Of a DNA stretch of 64,000 nucleotides, positions 55,910 to 64,000 are shown piece by piece. The translations under genes and the position numbers were made by a program. The stretch comes from Cytophagaceae bacterium (GTDB taxonomy: Bacteria; Bacteroidota; Bacteroidia; Cytophagales; Spirosomataceae). The stretch's first letter is position 1. Every line of letters starts with the position of its first letter. The notes beneath the pieces are model-generated. The model worked only from the letters and a program-made list of their open reading frames with translations. It was not told the origin of the DNA and searched no databases. Location of the stretch: NCBI GenBank assembly GCA_016722655.1, contig JADKIR010000005.1, positions 496,001 through 560,000 of the forward strand, in the 5' to 3' direction.

Positions 55910-56743
55910 ATGAAAGTGTTTAGAGTAGGCATATTGGATTTGTATAACGGAGCCCCAAACGAAGGTATGAGGTGTATCAGGGCATTGATTTCGGAATTTC
56001 AGCAAAAAAATAATTTACCATTATCATTTCAGGTGTTTGATGTTAGGGCAAATCACTCGCTACCACAACCAACTGATTTTGAGGTATATATCTCAACGGG
56101 AGGCCCTGGAAGTCCATTAATTGAGGGGGCCGATTGGGAACAAAAATATTTTGAATTCATTGATAATTTGCTAACACATAACCTGCAGAATCCCGAAAAC
56201 AGCAGGCATTTGTTAGCTATTTGTCATTCTTTTCAATTATTATTTCAGCATTTTGATCTCGGAATAATCAACAAAAGAAAATCAACTTCTTTTGGAGTAA
56301 TGCCTGTTCATAAAACTCCGGACGGAGAATTTGAAAATATTTTTGAAGGACTTGAAAACCCATTTCATGCGGTAGATTCGAGAGACTATCAGGCATTGCA
56401 ACCCAACATGGAAAATTTTGAAAGATTGGGAGCTAAAATTTTATGCCTGGAAAAAGAAAGGCCTCATATTCCTTTGGAAAGAGCCATTATGGCAGTAAGA
56501 TTTACACCTGAAATTATCGGTACGCAGTTTCATCCGGAAGCAGATGCAGAAGGAATGCACCGTTATTTTCAAACTGAAGAAAAAAAACAGGCGGTAATTG
56601 AATCATACGGTGAGAAAAAATACTACGAAATGATTGCTCATCTGGAGGATCCCGACAAAATTATGTTTACTGAATCGGTCGTAATTCCAAGGTTTTTGGA
56701 AACTGCATTTACAGAAATTTTCGAACCTGAACTAAAAAATTAA
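55910..56743 (+). CDS. Class I glutamine amidotransferase
   Basis: The 277-residue product has the GATase1 triad: AICHSFQLL with the nucleophile Cys105, and GTQFHPEAD with His208 and Glu210. STGGPGSP forms the oxyanion strand. About 50 residues after the triad form an extra C-terminal region. It could release ammonia from glutamine for an adjacent synthetase, or hydrolyse a gamma-glutamyl compound like PuuD. The stop codon is immediately followed by the GTG start of the next gene. Confidence 0.87.
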   Translation: MKVFRVGILDLYNGAPNEGMRCIRALISEFQQKNNLPLSFQVFDVRANHSLPQPTDFEVYISTGGPGSPLIEGADWEQKYFEFIDNLLTHNLQNPENSRHLLAICHSFQLLFQHFDLGIINKRKSTSFGVMPVHKTPDGEFENIFEGLENPFHAVDSRDYQALQPNMENFERLGAKILCLEKERPHIPLERAIMAVRFTPEIIGTQFHPEADAEGMHRYFQTEEKKQAVIESYGEKKYYEMIAHLEDPDKIMFTESVVIPRFLETAFTEIFEPELKN

Positions 56744-57943
56744 GTGAAAACAGAACCAAGGAAATATTTCAATGATTCCTTTTCAGAAGAAAAATATCAG
56801 AATCTTATTGAAGATATAAATAAAGAATTTCCGGGAGCTTTAGATTTCAGAATAGCAGAATCACCGGTTTTTATTGATAAAGAACTGAAAATCAAAATTC
56901 TGAATACATGCAGTGACATTATTGATGCTATAAAAAAGGATGATTTTATTGCTAAGACCAACAGGGCAATTCCTGCCGGAAGGAAAATCGACAATGAAAA
57001 TACCAATCCCAATTGTCTGGCGATAGATTTCGCAATTACAAAAAACGATGAGGGTATTTTTGAGCCACAATTAATTGAATTACAAGGATTTCCTTCTCTT
57101 TTTGCCTATCAAAGTTATCTGGCTTCGAAATACAAAAAGCATTTTAATATTGAGAAAGGTTATTCAGAGTTTTTTAACAGACTCAACACGATGACTTACC
57201 AACAGGAAATGCAACAATTCTTATTGAATGGCACGCATCCTAAGAACGTTATTCTTTTGGAAGTTTATCCCGAAAAACAAAAAACAAGGCTTGATTTTGA
57301 GCTGACTAAAAGGTATTGGGGGATAGAGGCAGTTTGTATTTCTAAAATTAAAAAATCGGGAAAAGACCTGTATTACGAGAAAGATGGCAATAAAATAGCC
57401 ATTGAGCGAATTTACAACAGGCTGATTTTTGATGATATCGAAAGAAATTATCCCGAACTTTTGTCTCAATTGGAATTATTAAATGATCACTCGGCTACCT
57501 GGATTTCTCATCCTAATTGGTTTTACAGAGTCTCAAAATTTAGTATGCCTTTGTTTCGTTCAAAATATATTCCTGAAAGCAAATACTTATCTGATTTTGA
57601 GCAATATCCGCAAGATTTGGAAAATTATGTTTTGAAGCCTTTGTTTTCCTTTGCAGGTGCCGGGGTAAAAATTGATGTTACCGCAGACGATTTAAGGATA
57701 ATTAAAGATCCTGAAAACTATTTACTGCAAAGAAAAATATCCTATGAACCATGCATCGAGGATGTTAACCAACAAAAAATAAAATGTGAGGTCAGGATGT
57801 TATACATTTGGCCTGATGGGGCAAAAAACCCCAAATTGGTAACAAATTTAGCTCGTCTGAGCAGAGGGAAAATGATAGGAGTCGATTTTAACAAAAATTT
57901 TGATTGGGTTGGAGGCAGTGCGGCATTTTTTGAAACAAATTGA
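56744..57943 (+). CDS. Divergent ATP-grasp-like protein
   Basis: A 399-residue protein starting with GTG directly after the amidotransferase stop; no ATG lies at a better position. The N-terminal half is unfamiliar (AIPAGRKIDNENTNPNCLAIDF, PQLIELQGFPSLFAYQSY). The C-terminal half looks like ATP-grasp: YVLKPLFSFAGAGVKIDVT as a lysine-bearing glycine loop, YLLQRKISYEPCIED, CEVRMLYIWP, LVTNLARLSRGKMIGVDFN and a final DWVGGSAAFF. It probably catalyses another amide bond. The family has no name that I recognise. Confidence 0.68.
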   Translation: MKTEPRKYFNDSFSEEKYQNLIEDINKEFPGALDFRIAESPVFIDKELKIKILNTCSDIIDAIKKDDFIAKTNRAIPAGRKIDNENTNPNCLAIDFAITKNDEGIFEPQLIELQGFPSLFAYQSYLASKYKKHFNIEKGYSEFFNRLNTMTYQQEMQQFLLNGTHPKNVILLEVYPEKQKTRLDFELTKRYWGIEAVCISKIKKSGKDLYYEKDGNKIAIERIYNRLIFDDIERNYPELLSQLELLNDHSATWISHPNWFYRVSKFSMPLFRSKYIPESKYLSDFEQYPQDLENYVLKPLFSFAGAGVKIDVTADDLRIIKDPENYLLQRKISYEPCIEDVNQQKIKCEVRMLYIWPDGAKNPKLVTNLARLSRGKMIGVDFNKNFDWVGGSAAFFETN

Positions 57944-57949
57944 TAATCA

Positions 57950-59140
57950 ATGGACAACAGAACTCTTTTCCTGAATAACCTGGCTCAAACATCTGATTTC
58001 CCATTGGCCTTGGAGTTGGAATATGCCGAGGGCTCATTTTTGTTTGATAAAAAACGTAAGCCATATCTTGACCTGATTTCAGGCATTTCGGTCAGCAATG
58101 TAGGGCACCGGCATCCTAAAGTGGTTGCTGCCATCAGAGAACAGACTGATAAATATTTACATCAAATGGTGTTTGGGGAATATATTCAGTCTCCTCAAGT
58201 ACAATTGGCACATGCCCTCACCGAAACTTTGCAAAATCTTTCCACCAAAGACGGACACAAAATTGACAATGTTTACTTCACCAATTCGGGTACAGAGGCG
58301 GTAGAAGGTGCTTTAAAACTGGCTAAAAGATACACCGGGAAACCGGAGATCATTTCCTGTCATAATTCTTATCATGGCTCTACTCACGGGGCTCTTTCGA
58401 TTGGTGAGGAACATTTTAAGCGTGCATTCAGACCACTTTTGCCGGGGATTAGGAAAATTGAAAGAAATAACTTGACAGATATAGAAAAAATCAATAAAAA
58501 CTCCGCCGCAGTAATAATTGAGTTGATTGGGGCTGAGTCAGGAATCAGGGAAAGTTCGAAAGAGTTTATAAAATTATTAGCCGAAAAGTGCAAATCCACT
58601 GGCACGCTTTTGATTTTTGATGAGATTCAGACAGGCTTTGGAAGAACCGGGAAATTTTGGGCAAGTGAACATTATGGCATAGCTCCTGATATCCTGCTTT
58701 CGGCCAAAGGAATGGGCGGAGGAATGCCTGTGGGGGCTTTTATGGCACCCAATGAAATAATGCAAGTATTAAAAGATAATCCAATCCTGGGTCATATTAC
58801 TACTTTTGGAGGGCATCCGGTTAGCTGTGCTGCATCTTTGGCTACTTTAAAGGTTATTCAGAATGAGATAGATTATTTTGAAATGGACGAAAAAGCCGGA
58901 AAAATCAGAGAAATTTTCCAAAATATTTCAGGTGTATCAGAGGTGCGGGGAAAAGGAATGATGATGGCCGCCCAAATGGATGATTTCGAAATTCTGAAAA
59001 AAAATATTGACAGGCTGATTGATTTAGGAGTAATTACAGATTGGTTTTTGTATTGTGACAACGCCATGCGGATAGCCCCGCCATTAAATATAAGCTGGGA
59101 GGAAATTGAGTGGTTGAAAGAAAAAACCAAAATGCTCTAA
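57950..59140 (+). CDS. Class III PLP-dependent aminotransferase
   Basis: The 396-residue product has the class III pattern of acetylornithine/ornithine/GABA transaminases: YLDLISGISVSNVGHRHPKV, NSGTEAVEGALKLAKRYTG, LIFDEIQTGFGRTGKFWASEHYGIAPDILLSAKGMGGGMPVG with the PLP lysine K253, and a TTFGGHPVSCAASLA block. It follows the ATP-grasp-like gene by 6 bp and precedes a terminator. It may supply an amino building block or only share the transcript. No arginine-biosynthesis gene is near, so an acetylornithine role is not supported. Confidence 0.87.
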   Translation: MDNRTLFLNNLAQTSDFPLALELEYAEGSFLFDKKRKPYLDLISGISVSNVGHRHPKVVAAIREQTDKYLHQMVFGEYIQSPQVQLAHALTETLQNLSTKDGHKIDNVYFTNSGTEAVEGALKLAKRYTGKPEIISCHNSYHGSTHGALSIGEEHFKRAFRPLLPGIRKIERNNLTDIEKINKNSAAVIIELIGAESGIRESSKEFIKLLAEKCKSTGTLLIFDEIQTGFGRTGKFWASEHYGIAPDILLSAKGMGGGMPVGAFMAPNEIMQVLKDNPILGHITTFGGHPVSCAASLATLKVIQNEIDYFEMDEKAGKIREIFQNISGVSEVRGKGMMMAAQMDDFEILKKNIDRLIDLGVITDWFLYCDNAMRIAPPLNISWEEIEWLKEKTKML

Positions 59141-59144
59141 AAGC

Positions 59145-59180
59145 AAAAAAGCCTTTCAGTGATTCTGAAAGGCTTTTTTT
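59145..59180. terminator. Bidirectional terminator after the amidoligase operon
   Basis: AAAAAGCCTTTCA / TGAAAGGCTTTTT-type stem with a short loop, A run before and T run after. It closes both the plus-strand operon and the convergent thioredoxin gene. Confidence 0.85.
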
Positions 59181-59190
59181 ATTCAAAATT

Positions 59191-59511
59191 TTAAAGAGCA
59201 GCTTCAAGCTTTTGAGAAAGAATGTGTTTTGGCACAGCACCCACAATTTTATCTACCATCTCCCCATTTTTGAAAATCATAAGTGTAGGGATAGAACGGA
59301 TTCCTAATTTTGAAGGAGCAACACCATGCATATCTACATCCATTTTGCCCACGATTGCCCTGTCTTTGTATTCTCCAGCCAACTCTTCCACAGCCGGTCC
59401 AATCATTTTACATGGACCACACCATTCTGCCCAAAAATCAATCAAAACGGGTTTTTCAGATTTAATAAGCTCATCAAAACTTGAATCTGTTACTTCTATT
59501 GTATTTGCCAT
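59191..59511 (-). CDS. trxA: Thioredoxin
   Basis: From ATG 59511 the 106-residue product is a standard cytoplasmic thioredoxin: FWAEWCGPCKM (C31, C34), VDMHGVAPSKLGIRSIPTLMIFKNGE with the cis-proline, and VGAVPK. An in-frame start 30 codons upstream would add a hydrophobic tail not typical of TrxA, so 59511 is preferred. It keeps cytoplasmic disulfides reduced with thioredoxin reductase. Confidence 0.94.
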   Translation of the reverse strand: MANTIEVTDSSFDELIKSEKPVLIDFWAEWCGPCKMIGPAVEELAGEYKDRAIVGKMDVDMHGVAPSKLGIRSIPTLMIFKNGEMVDKIVGAVPKHILSQKLEAAL

Positions 59512-59676
59512 TATTGTCGTATAAAAAATTAAAATTATAAATGCTAAACAATTGTTTTTCCGAAATAAGTTCCGTAAATTTTCTAATAATTTATCAAACA
59601 AAAATAGCCTTTATATCAGGATTTATCAAATTAATATCCAAATTTACAGTCAGTTATTATTAAAATTCTTTTTAAT

Positions 59677-60432
59677 ATGGATACGAAATTATTAGAAAAA
59701 CTAGACAAAATGATTGAAAAAGGCCATATTATTGAGGCTTTTGAAACATTTTTTAGTGACGATGTCCTTACTCACGATGAAGCCGGAGGAAAAACACATT
59801 CAAAATCAGAAAAAAGAAAAATGCTGGATGACTTCTTCCTGGTATTTCCTCTCATAAATGACATTAAACTTCATGGAAATTTTGCTTTTGGTGACACTTC
59901 CATCTCTAAATTTTCATTTGTTTTTTCCAATTCGGAAGGCGTAACCCAACGCTGGCATGAGTTGATTACCAGGAAGTGGAAAGATGGCAAGGTGGTTGAA
60001 GAATTTTATTCCGGAGGAGATCTTGATGAAGAAAAAAAAGCACTTAAAAAAGAGAATTCAAAAAAGATTTCTAATAAAAAGGTAAAAGAAAAAAAGGTTA
60101 AAGCGGAAATTAAATCAGAAGAAAAAATACCGATTGAGTCCGAACCAGCCAAAGTTGAAAACAAAATACTTTCTTATGACAACCTGAGAATAATCGAAGG
60201 TATTGGGCCAAAAATAGTAGAAGTATTAAAAAAATCGGGGATTACTGACTTTAAATCTTTAGCTTCCTCATCGGTAGAAAAACTGGAGGATATTCTTAAA
60301 AACGAAGGCCCGAGATACGCACTTCAAAATCCTTCAACCTGGCCTATGCAAGCTGATCTTGCTGCAAAAGGTAGTTTTGAAGAACTTGAAAAATTAAAGT
60401 TAAAAATTGTCGACGGTGTTTTGACTGCATAA
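59677..60432 (+). CDS. NTF2/SnoaL-like domain fused to a helix-hairpin-helix module
   Basis: The 251-residue product has three parts. Residues 1-125 form a SnoaL/NTF2-like cone fold (EKGHIIEAFETFFSDDVLTHDEAGG, WHELITRKWKDGKVVEEFYSGG). Residues about 126-165 are a Lys/Glu linker. Residues 166-251 form a HhH module (LRIIEGIGPKIVEVLKKSGITDFKSLA, ILKNEGPRYALQNPSTWPMQADLAAKG) of the kind found at the C-terminus of some Bacteroidota L21 ribosomal proteins. Such HhH parts often bind nucleic acid. The joint function is unknown. Confidence 0.8.
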   Translation: MDTKLLEKLDKMIEKGHIIEAFETFFSDDVLTHDEAGGKTHSKSEKRKMLDDFFLVFPLINDIKLHGNFAFGDTSISKFSFVFSNSEGVTQRWHELITRKWKDGKVVEEFYSGGDLDEEKKALKKENSKKISNKKVKEKKVKAEIKSEEKIPIESEPAKVENKILSYDNLRIIEGIGPKIVEVLKKSGITDFKSLASSSVEKLEDILKNEGPRYALQNPSTWPMQADLAAKGSFEELEKLKLKIVDGVLTA

Positions 60433-60460
60433 AAAAAAGCCCGGTTCGCCGGGCTTTTTT
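60433..60460. terminator. Terminator after the NTF2-HhH gene
   Basis: AAAAAAGCCCGG / CCGGGCTTTTTT with a TTCG tetraloop. It is strong and symmetric, so it also works for the convergent OmpA gene. Confidence 0.9.
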
Positions 60461-60479
60461 ATTTATCCTTTATTCCAGA

Positions 60480-61391
60480 TTATTTTACATTATCAGGATT
60501 TAACAAATCATAAAATTGATCCAGTTTAGGCATCAAAATGATTCGGGTTCTACGATTTATTGAGCGACCCTCAGCTGTATCATTCGATGTAAGGGCATTG
60601 TACTCTCCACGGCCGGCAGCAACCAGTTTATTAGGATCAACTCCAAATTTCTTTTGAAGAGTTCTTACCACAGCTGTTGCACGTTTTACACTAAGATCCC
60701 AGTTGTCATCCAAACACTCTGTATTAATTGCAACGTTATCAGTGTAACCTTCTACCATCATTTCAAGGTCAGGGCGTGCCTGAAGCATTTTTGCAACTTT
60801 TTCTAAAACACCGAAAGCTTTTGGAGAAATTTTGTAGCTACCACTGGTAAACAACATTTTATCAGAAAGGTTGACCATCACGACAGTTTTATCAACTTTA
60901 ACTTCAACATCCTGATCATCAAGACCTTCAGCCAATGAAGATTTAAGATTTACCGCCAAGGCAAGGTTCATAGAATCGGCTTTTGATTTGGCTGCTTGCA
61001 AAAGAGTAATGTACTTGTCTTTCTTCTCTAACTGAGCCAAAGTACGATTTATGTTTTCGTTGGCTGATTGGTTCAATACTGTCAATCCACCTACTTGTTG
61101 CATTTGAGTGTCTCTAACTTTCTGCAAATCAGCAATTTGAGCTCTCAAGTCAGCCATTTGACTCTCTTTAGCTTCCTGAGATGCTTTTGAAGCAGCAGCC
61201 ATTTTTTCTTTTTCTTGTTCGCAACTTACCAGTTTGTTTTTGAAATCATTAACCATTTCGCCACGTCTTTCGAGATCGGCTTTGGTAGCAGTGAGTTCAG
61301 ACTGAAGCCCAACAAATTTTTTCTTGGAAACGCATGATGTAAAAACAACACCAGCTGAGAAAAGCAAGATTAGTTTTTTAGATAAATTCAT
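60480..61391 (-). CDS. OmpA-family lipoprotein with coiled coil
   Basis: The 303-residue product has a lipoprotein signal peptide (VFTSC, Cys20), a long coiled-coil segment (about residues 30-150, with QSELTATKADLERRG and AQIADLQKVRD) and a C-terminal OmpA/MotB-like peptidoglycan-binding domain (LFTSGSYKISPKAFGVLEKVAKML, VEGYTDN, SVKRATAVVRTLQKKFGVDP, GRSINRRTRIILMP). It should tie the outer membrane to the cell wall. It is monocistronic. Confidence 0.9.
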   Translation of the reverse strand: MNLSKKLILLFSAGVVFTSCVSKKKFVGLQSELTATKADLERRGEMVNDFKNKLVSCEQEKEKMAAASKASQEAKESQMADLRAQIADLQKVRDTQMQQVGGLTVLNQSANENINRTLAQLEKKDKYITLLQAAKSKADSMNLALAVNLKSSLAEGLDDQDVEVKVDKTVVMVNLSDKMLFTSGSYKISPKAFGVLEKVAKMLQARPDLEMMVEGYTDNVAINTECLDDNWDLSVKRATAVVRTLQKKFGVDPNKLVAAGRGEYNALTSNDTAEGRSINRRTRIILMPKLDQFYDLLNPDNVK

Positions 61392-61468
61392 AATGAAATA
61401 TAGTTTGTTTTAAGGTTCACTAAAATGAAGGTGCAAAGTTAATAATGTAAAAAATAATAATGAAATAT

Positions 61469-61882
61469 TTAGTCCACAAGATACCCGATATAATCGCCAC
61501 TTTCTATAAATAATGCGTCATTGGGTAAATTATTGTACCAATATACCCAAGTCATTAATTCTTGCCCATTATTAATCAGGTTTACATTTATTTTTTCTCT
61601 TGTGTATTCCGATTTTGATAAATTTTCTGGAAAATAGTTTTCATATTCATCAAGGACCTGAAGAAACTTAGGATTTAAAATTTCATATATTTCACCAAAA
61701 ACATAGAAATTCTCACCTTCAATATTTTTTACAATACCCGGATATTTACCCAAATCATAAAGTTTTGCTGAAATTTTACCGGCACCTAAATAACTGGCAT
61801 TCTTATGAAAAGAATTTTTGAAAGGATTTTTTGGAAAAGAATTTAGGAGTGTTCCATAAACAAAAAGATATTCCTTTTCCAC
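61469..61882 (-). CDS. Gamma-glutamylcyclotransferase-like protein
   Basis: The 137-residue product starts with YLFVYGTLLNSF, the GGCT/AIG2 glycine loop, and has VLDEYENYFPENLSKSEYTREKINV with the catalytic-type Glu region. GGCT-like enzymes split gamma-glutamyl amines into 5-oxoproline and free amine. It follows the YjbR gene by 9 bp in the same unit. Confidence 0.83.
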   Translation of the reverse strand: MEKEYLFVYGTLLNSFPKNPFKNSFHKNASYLGAGKISAKLYDLGKYPGIVKNIEGENFYVFGEIYEILNPKFLQVLDEYENYFPENLSKSEYTREKINVNLINNGQELMTWVYWYNNLPNDALFIESGDYIGYLVD

Positions 61883-61891
61883 TTTAAAAAA

Positions 61892-62248
61892 TTAGATATT
61901 CTGGAGTTCAGACTTTAGTTTTTTTGTCAAACTTTCAACTACCAGATTGTATGAATCTGTAACTAATTCTTTGACCAGGTTGCTTTTTACTGAAAAATCA
62001 ATAAAAACCATGTTCCAGTGGGTTTTGTTCATGTGGAATGCCCCTTGAATAAAAGGATATTCCTGACGGAGTTCCGCATTTCGGTCTGGAGTATTTTTTA
62101 AACTTATGACTAATTCTTCACGGTCTAGAGGCAACAACGCAAACATTTTACCCATCACTTTAAACACAAGTGTGTCAGGTCCAAAGGGCAATTCTTCGGT
62201 TACACCTTTAAATGAAAGGCAAAAATCACGCAGTTCTTCGATATTCAT
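61892..62248 (-). CDS. MmcQ/YjbR-family protein
   Basis: The 118-residue product shows the YjbR/CyaY-like fold pattern: LRDFCLSFKGVTEELPFGPDTLVFKVMGKMFALL, a run of charged residues and AFHMNKTHWNMVFID. The family is named DNA-binding by fold, but its function is unproven. It overlaps the upstream small membrane-protein gene by 4 bases (ATGA), so translation is coupled. Confidence 0.85.
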   Translation of the reverse strand: MNIEELRDFCLSFKGVTEELPFGPDTLVFKVMGKMFALLPLDREELVISLKNTPDRNAELRQEYPFIQGAFHMNKTHWNMVFIDFSVKSNLVKELVTDSYNLVVESLTKKLKSELQNI

Positions 62249-62436
62249 CTCAAAAAGGCCCGGTATAACATCACCAAAACTGCAATCAAGAACATTACTA
62301 TAGAAATCTTGTTGATGCCATGCATGATTCTGAGGTTGTCACTTGAGGGAAATTTTCCGGAGGTATCTTTTCTAAAAACCCTGCCAAAATAATTGAATAC
62401 AGGTCCAACTTTTACCATTTCTTTCCAACTAGCCAT
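62245..62436 (-). CDS. Small conserved-looking membrane protein
   Basis: The 63-residue product has a basic N-terminal half (FNYFGRVFRKDTSGKFPSS, DNLRIMHGINKIS) and one C-terminal membrane helix (IVMFLIAVLVMLYRAFLR). It lies 2 bp after ispG and overlaps the YjbR gene by 4 bp, so it belongs to the ispG operon. It may belong to a small Bacteroidota DUF family (possibly DUF6728), but I cannot confirm this by eye. Confidence 0.7.
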   Translation of the reverse strand: MASWKEMVKVGPVFNYFGRVFRKDTSGKFPSSDNLRIMHGINKISIVMFLIAVLVMLYRAFLR

Positions 62437-62438
62437 AA

Positions 62439-64000
62439 TTATAATGTTTTTAAAAGTTCATTTTCTGCCGAAGACTCAATCCAATTACCATCTTCTTTGA
62501 TTAATTCTATCAGTTCTTCCACAGCATTCTGCGAATTTACTGATCTTTTTACCACTTCCTGCCCCCGATATAACGATATCTTATCTTTTCCTATTCCCAC
62601 GTACCCATAATCAGCATCTGCCATCTCGCCCGGACCATTTACGATACAACCCATGATTCCAATTTTAATTCCTTTTAAGTGATCGGTGCGTTTCCTGATC
62701 ATTGCCGTGGTTTCCTGTAGGTCAAATAGTGTTCTACCGCAAGAAGGGCAGCTAATGTACTCAGTTTTTGACATCCGGGTACGTGCTGCCTGCAGAATAC
62801 CAAAGGCCAGACTGTTTGCAACGGTTTTGTTTTCTGCACTTATCATAATTCCATCTCCAAATCCATCAATAAAACATCCACCTAAATCTGTAGCGGCAAA
62901 CAACTGCAAATCTTCATCCGAAAAATTTGTATATTTTTTTGAAAGAATGACCGGGGTTTTTAGCTCATATATCTTATTATAAACAACCCTAAAATCAGGA
63001 TATGCATTGGGTCTTTCTGATTCAAGAACTAGAATTGCGTGTTTTGAAACTTCCAAAAAGTCTATCAGTTCATCACTTACCTCACTAGTTTTAGATTTTA
63101 CAAAAAACTGCCCCAAATCGTATTCAGAGGCATTTTTGTAATTATCGATATCGAACAGTGAAATTTTATTTTTTTGATCAGGGTGATGTGACCAAATCTC
63201 AAAATCCAGAATTTCCTTCAATCCATTGGGAAGCATAAAGTCAATCTGATTTTTACCGGAATAAATAAAATCAGCACCGAGGTCATTCATAGCCCATTTA
63301 TCAGGTAATGGCAAATAAAAATGACCGATAGACTTCAAATTCTCAATTTTAATATTCTGTTTATCAGAAAAATCAGCAATTACCCGAGGTACCAAATGGC
63401 CGCCAATTATGCCCGTTTCAGTAGTCTTTCTTCTCTTGTAAGAAAATGAATCATATTTTAAATTCTGAATTTCCTCCAAATCAAAATTCCCGGGATTTGG
63501 GGAATATCTGTCGATTAATTTTCTGGCAACCGGTGCTTCAAATTCAGGATCTTCGGTAAGGCTGACTCTTACTGTGTCACCCAGTCCGTCTTCCAATAAT
63601 GTACCAATTCCCATGGAGGATTTTATCCGGCCATCTTCACCTTCCCCCGCCTCAGTTACACCCAAATGAAGTGGATAAGGTTTCATTTTTTCTTCCTCAA
63701 GTCGTTGACAAAGAAGTCGGTAAGCCTGAACCATCACCTGCGGGTTCGATGATTTCATAGAAATCACGATATTGAAATAGTTCTCATCCTCGCAAATTTT
63801 CAGGAATTCCAGGGCAGATTCAACCATACCTTTGGGAGTATCACCATATCTGCTCAAAATACGGTCAGAAAGTGAGCCGTGATTGGTACCAATTCTCATG
63901 GCAGTGCCGTATTCTTTACAGATTTTTACCAATGGCAAAAATCGGTCTCTAATCCTGTTCAGCTCATCCTGATACGAGGCATCAGTATAATCAATTACTT
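62439..64000 (-). CDS. ispG: 4-hydroxy-3-methylbut-2-enyl diphosphate synthase, Bacteroidota long form (5' end outside window)
   Basis: The frame is open from the stop at 62439 to the right edge (over 520 codons), so the start lies outside the window. Motifs: TNHGSLSDRILSRYGDTPKGMVESALEF, HLGVTEAGEGEDGRIKSSMGIGTLLEDGLGDTVRVSLTEDP and the [4Fe-4S] region SCPSCGRTLFDLQ with MGCIVNGPGEMADADYGYVG. The roughly 250-residue insertion between the barrel and iron-sulfur domains is usual in Bacteroidota, Chlamydia and plants. It converts MEcPP to HMBPP in the non-mevalonate isoprenoid pathway. A small membrane protein, YjbR and a GGCT-like gene follow in the same operon. Confidence 0.94.
   Translation of the reverse strand, partial: VIDYTDASYQDELNRIRDRFLPLVKICKEYGTAMRIGTNHGSLSDRILSRYGDTPKGMVESALEFLKICEDENYFNIVISMKSSNPQVMVQAYRLLCQRLEEEKMKPYPLHLGVTEAGEGEDGRIKSSMGIGTLLEDGLGDTVRVSLTEDPEFEAPVARKLIDRYSPNPGNFDLEEIQNLKYDSFSYKRRKTTETGIIGGHLVPRVIADFSDKQNIKIENLKSIGHFYLPLPDKWAMNDLGADFIYSGKNQIDFMLPNGLKEILDFEIWSHHPDQKNKISLFDIDNYKNASEYDLGQFFVKSKTSEVSDELIDFLEVSKHAILVLESERPNAYPDFRVVYNKIYELKTPVILSKKYTNFSDEDLQLFAATDLGGCFIDGFGDGIMISAENKTVANSLAFGILQAARTRMSKTEYISCPSCGRTLFDLQETTAMIRKRTDHLKGIKIGIMGCIVNGPGEMADADYGYVGIGKDKISLYRGQEVVKRSVNSQNAVEELIELIKEDGNWIESSAENELLKTL

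Noticed and set aside
59512..59601. N-terminal hydrophobic extension of thioredoxin
   Set aside because: Starting at 59601 would put a membrane-like tail on an otherwise standard cytoplasmic TrxA; ATG 59511 gives the usual 106 residues.

Overview
The window is AT-rich chromosomal DNA from a member of the Bacteroidota, most likely a Cytophagales-type environmental bacterium. Evidence: a SusC/SusD pair, lipoproteins with Bacteroidota-style lipoboxes, a GldC gliding protein, a subtilase with a type IX secretion tail, GSIII and GSII glutamine synthetases, a long-form HisG, and repeated TAnnTTTG promoter boxes instead of sigma70 -10 boxes. No tRNA, rRNA, CRISPR array, insertion sequence or phage gene was seen. 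The genus assignment is inference.

Layout. 0-2.5 kb: a left-truncated ArnT/PMT-type glycosyltransferase, a PHP phosphoesterase broken by an in-frame TAA, and a rhodanese lipoprotein. 2.6-13.6 kb: a phosphorus island. It holds SusC/SusD, a PhnZ-type oxygenase with its active-site residues intact, a DUF5690 carrier carrying GlpT-like arginine motifs, an FAD oxidoreductase, a PhnX-like phosphonatase, an exported metallophosphoesterase and an alkaline-phosphatase-superfamily enzyme. Together these could bind, import, oxidise and cleave (hydroxy)aminoethylphosphonate-type compounds and release phosphate. 13.9-18.1 kb: a GT28-like glycosyltransferase/LpxH-like pair, a GH3 family protein and a LysE exporter with a possible attenuated leader or small RNA. 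18.7-22.9 kb: a TonB receptor and beta-helix lipoprotein behind an 11-bp-spaced TTAACA-type repeat that resembles a Pho box. A related repeat precedes the metallophosphoesterase at 11.5 kb.

23-40 kb is mostly housekeeping: MOSC protein, PDH E1 beta, pyrophosphatase, thiolase, hisG-hisD, subtilase, GldC, a frameshifted cinA, an E2 acyltransferase, an MBOAT/SGNH acylation pair, DUF4159 and RsmE. 40-50 kb is rich in nitrogen assimilation: GSIII, GSII, Amt and an outer-membrane barrel, with an LtaS-like phosphotransferase, MtaB and a ferredoxin nearby.

52-59 kb holds the most unusual group: two alpha/beta-hydrolases, an ATP-grasp ligase, a YbdK/GCS2-type carboxylate-amine ligase, a class I glutamine amidotransferase, a second divergent ATP-grasp-like protein and a class III aminotransferase, in a tight operon. 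It looks like a route to an unknown amide- or peptide-like small molecule. The window ends with thioredoxin, an NTF2-like/HhH fusion, an OmpA lipoprotein, small conserved genes and a right-truncated ispG.
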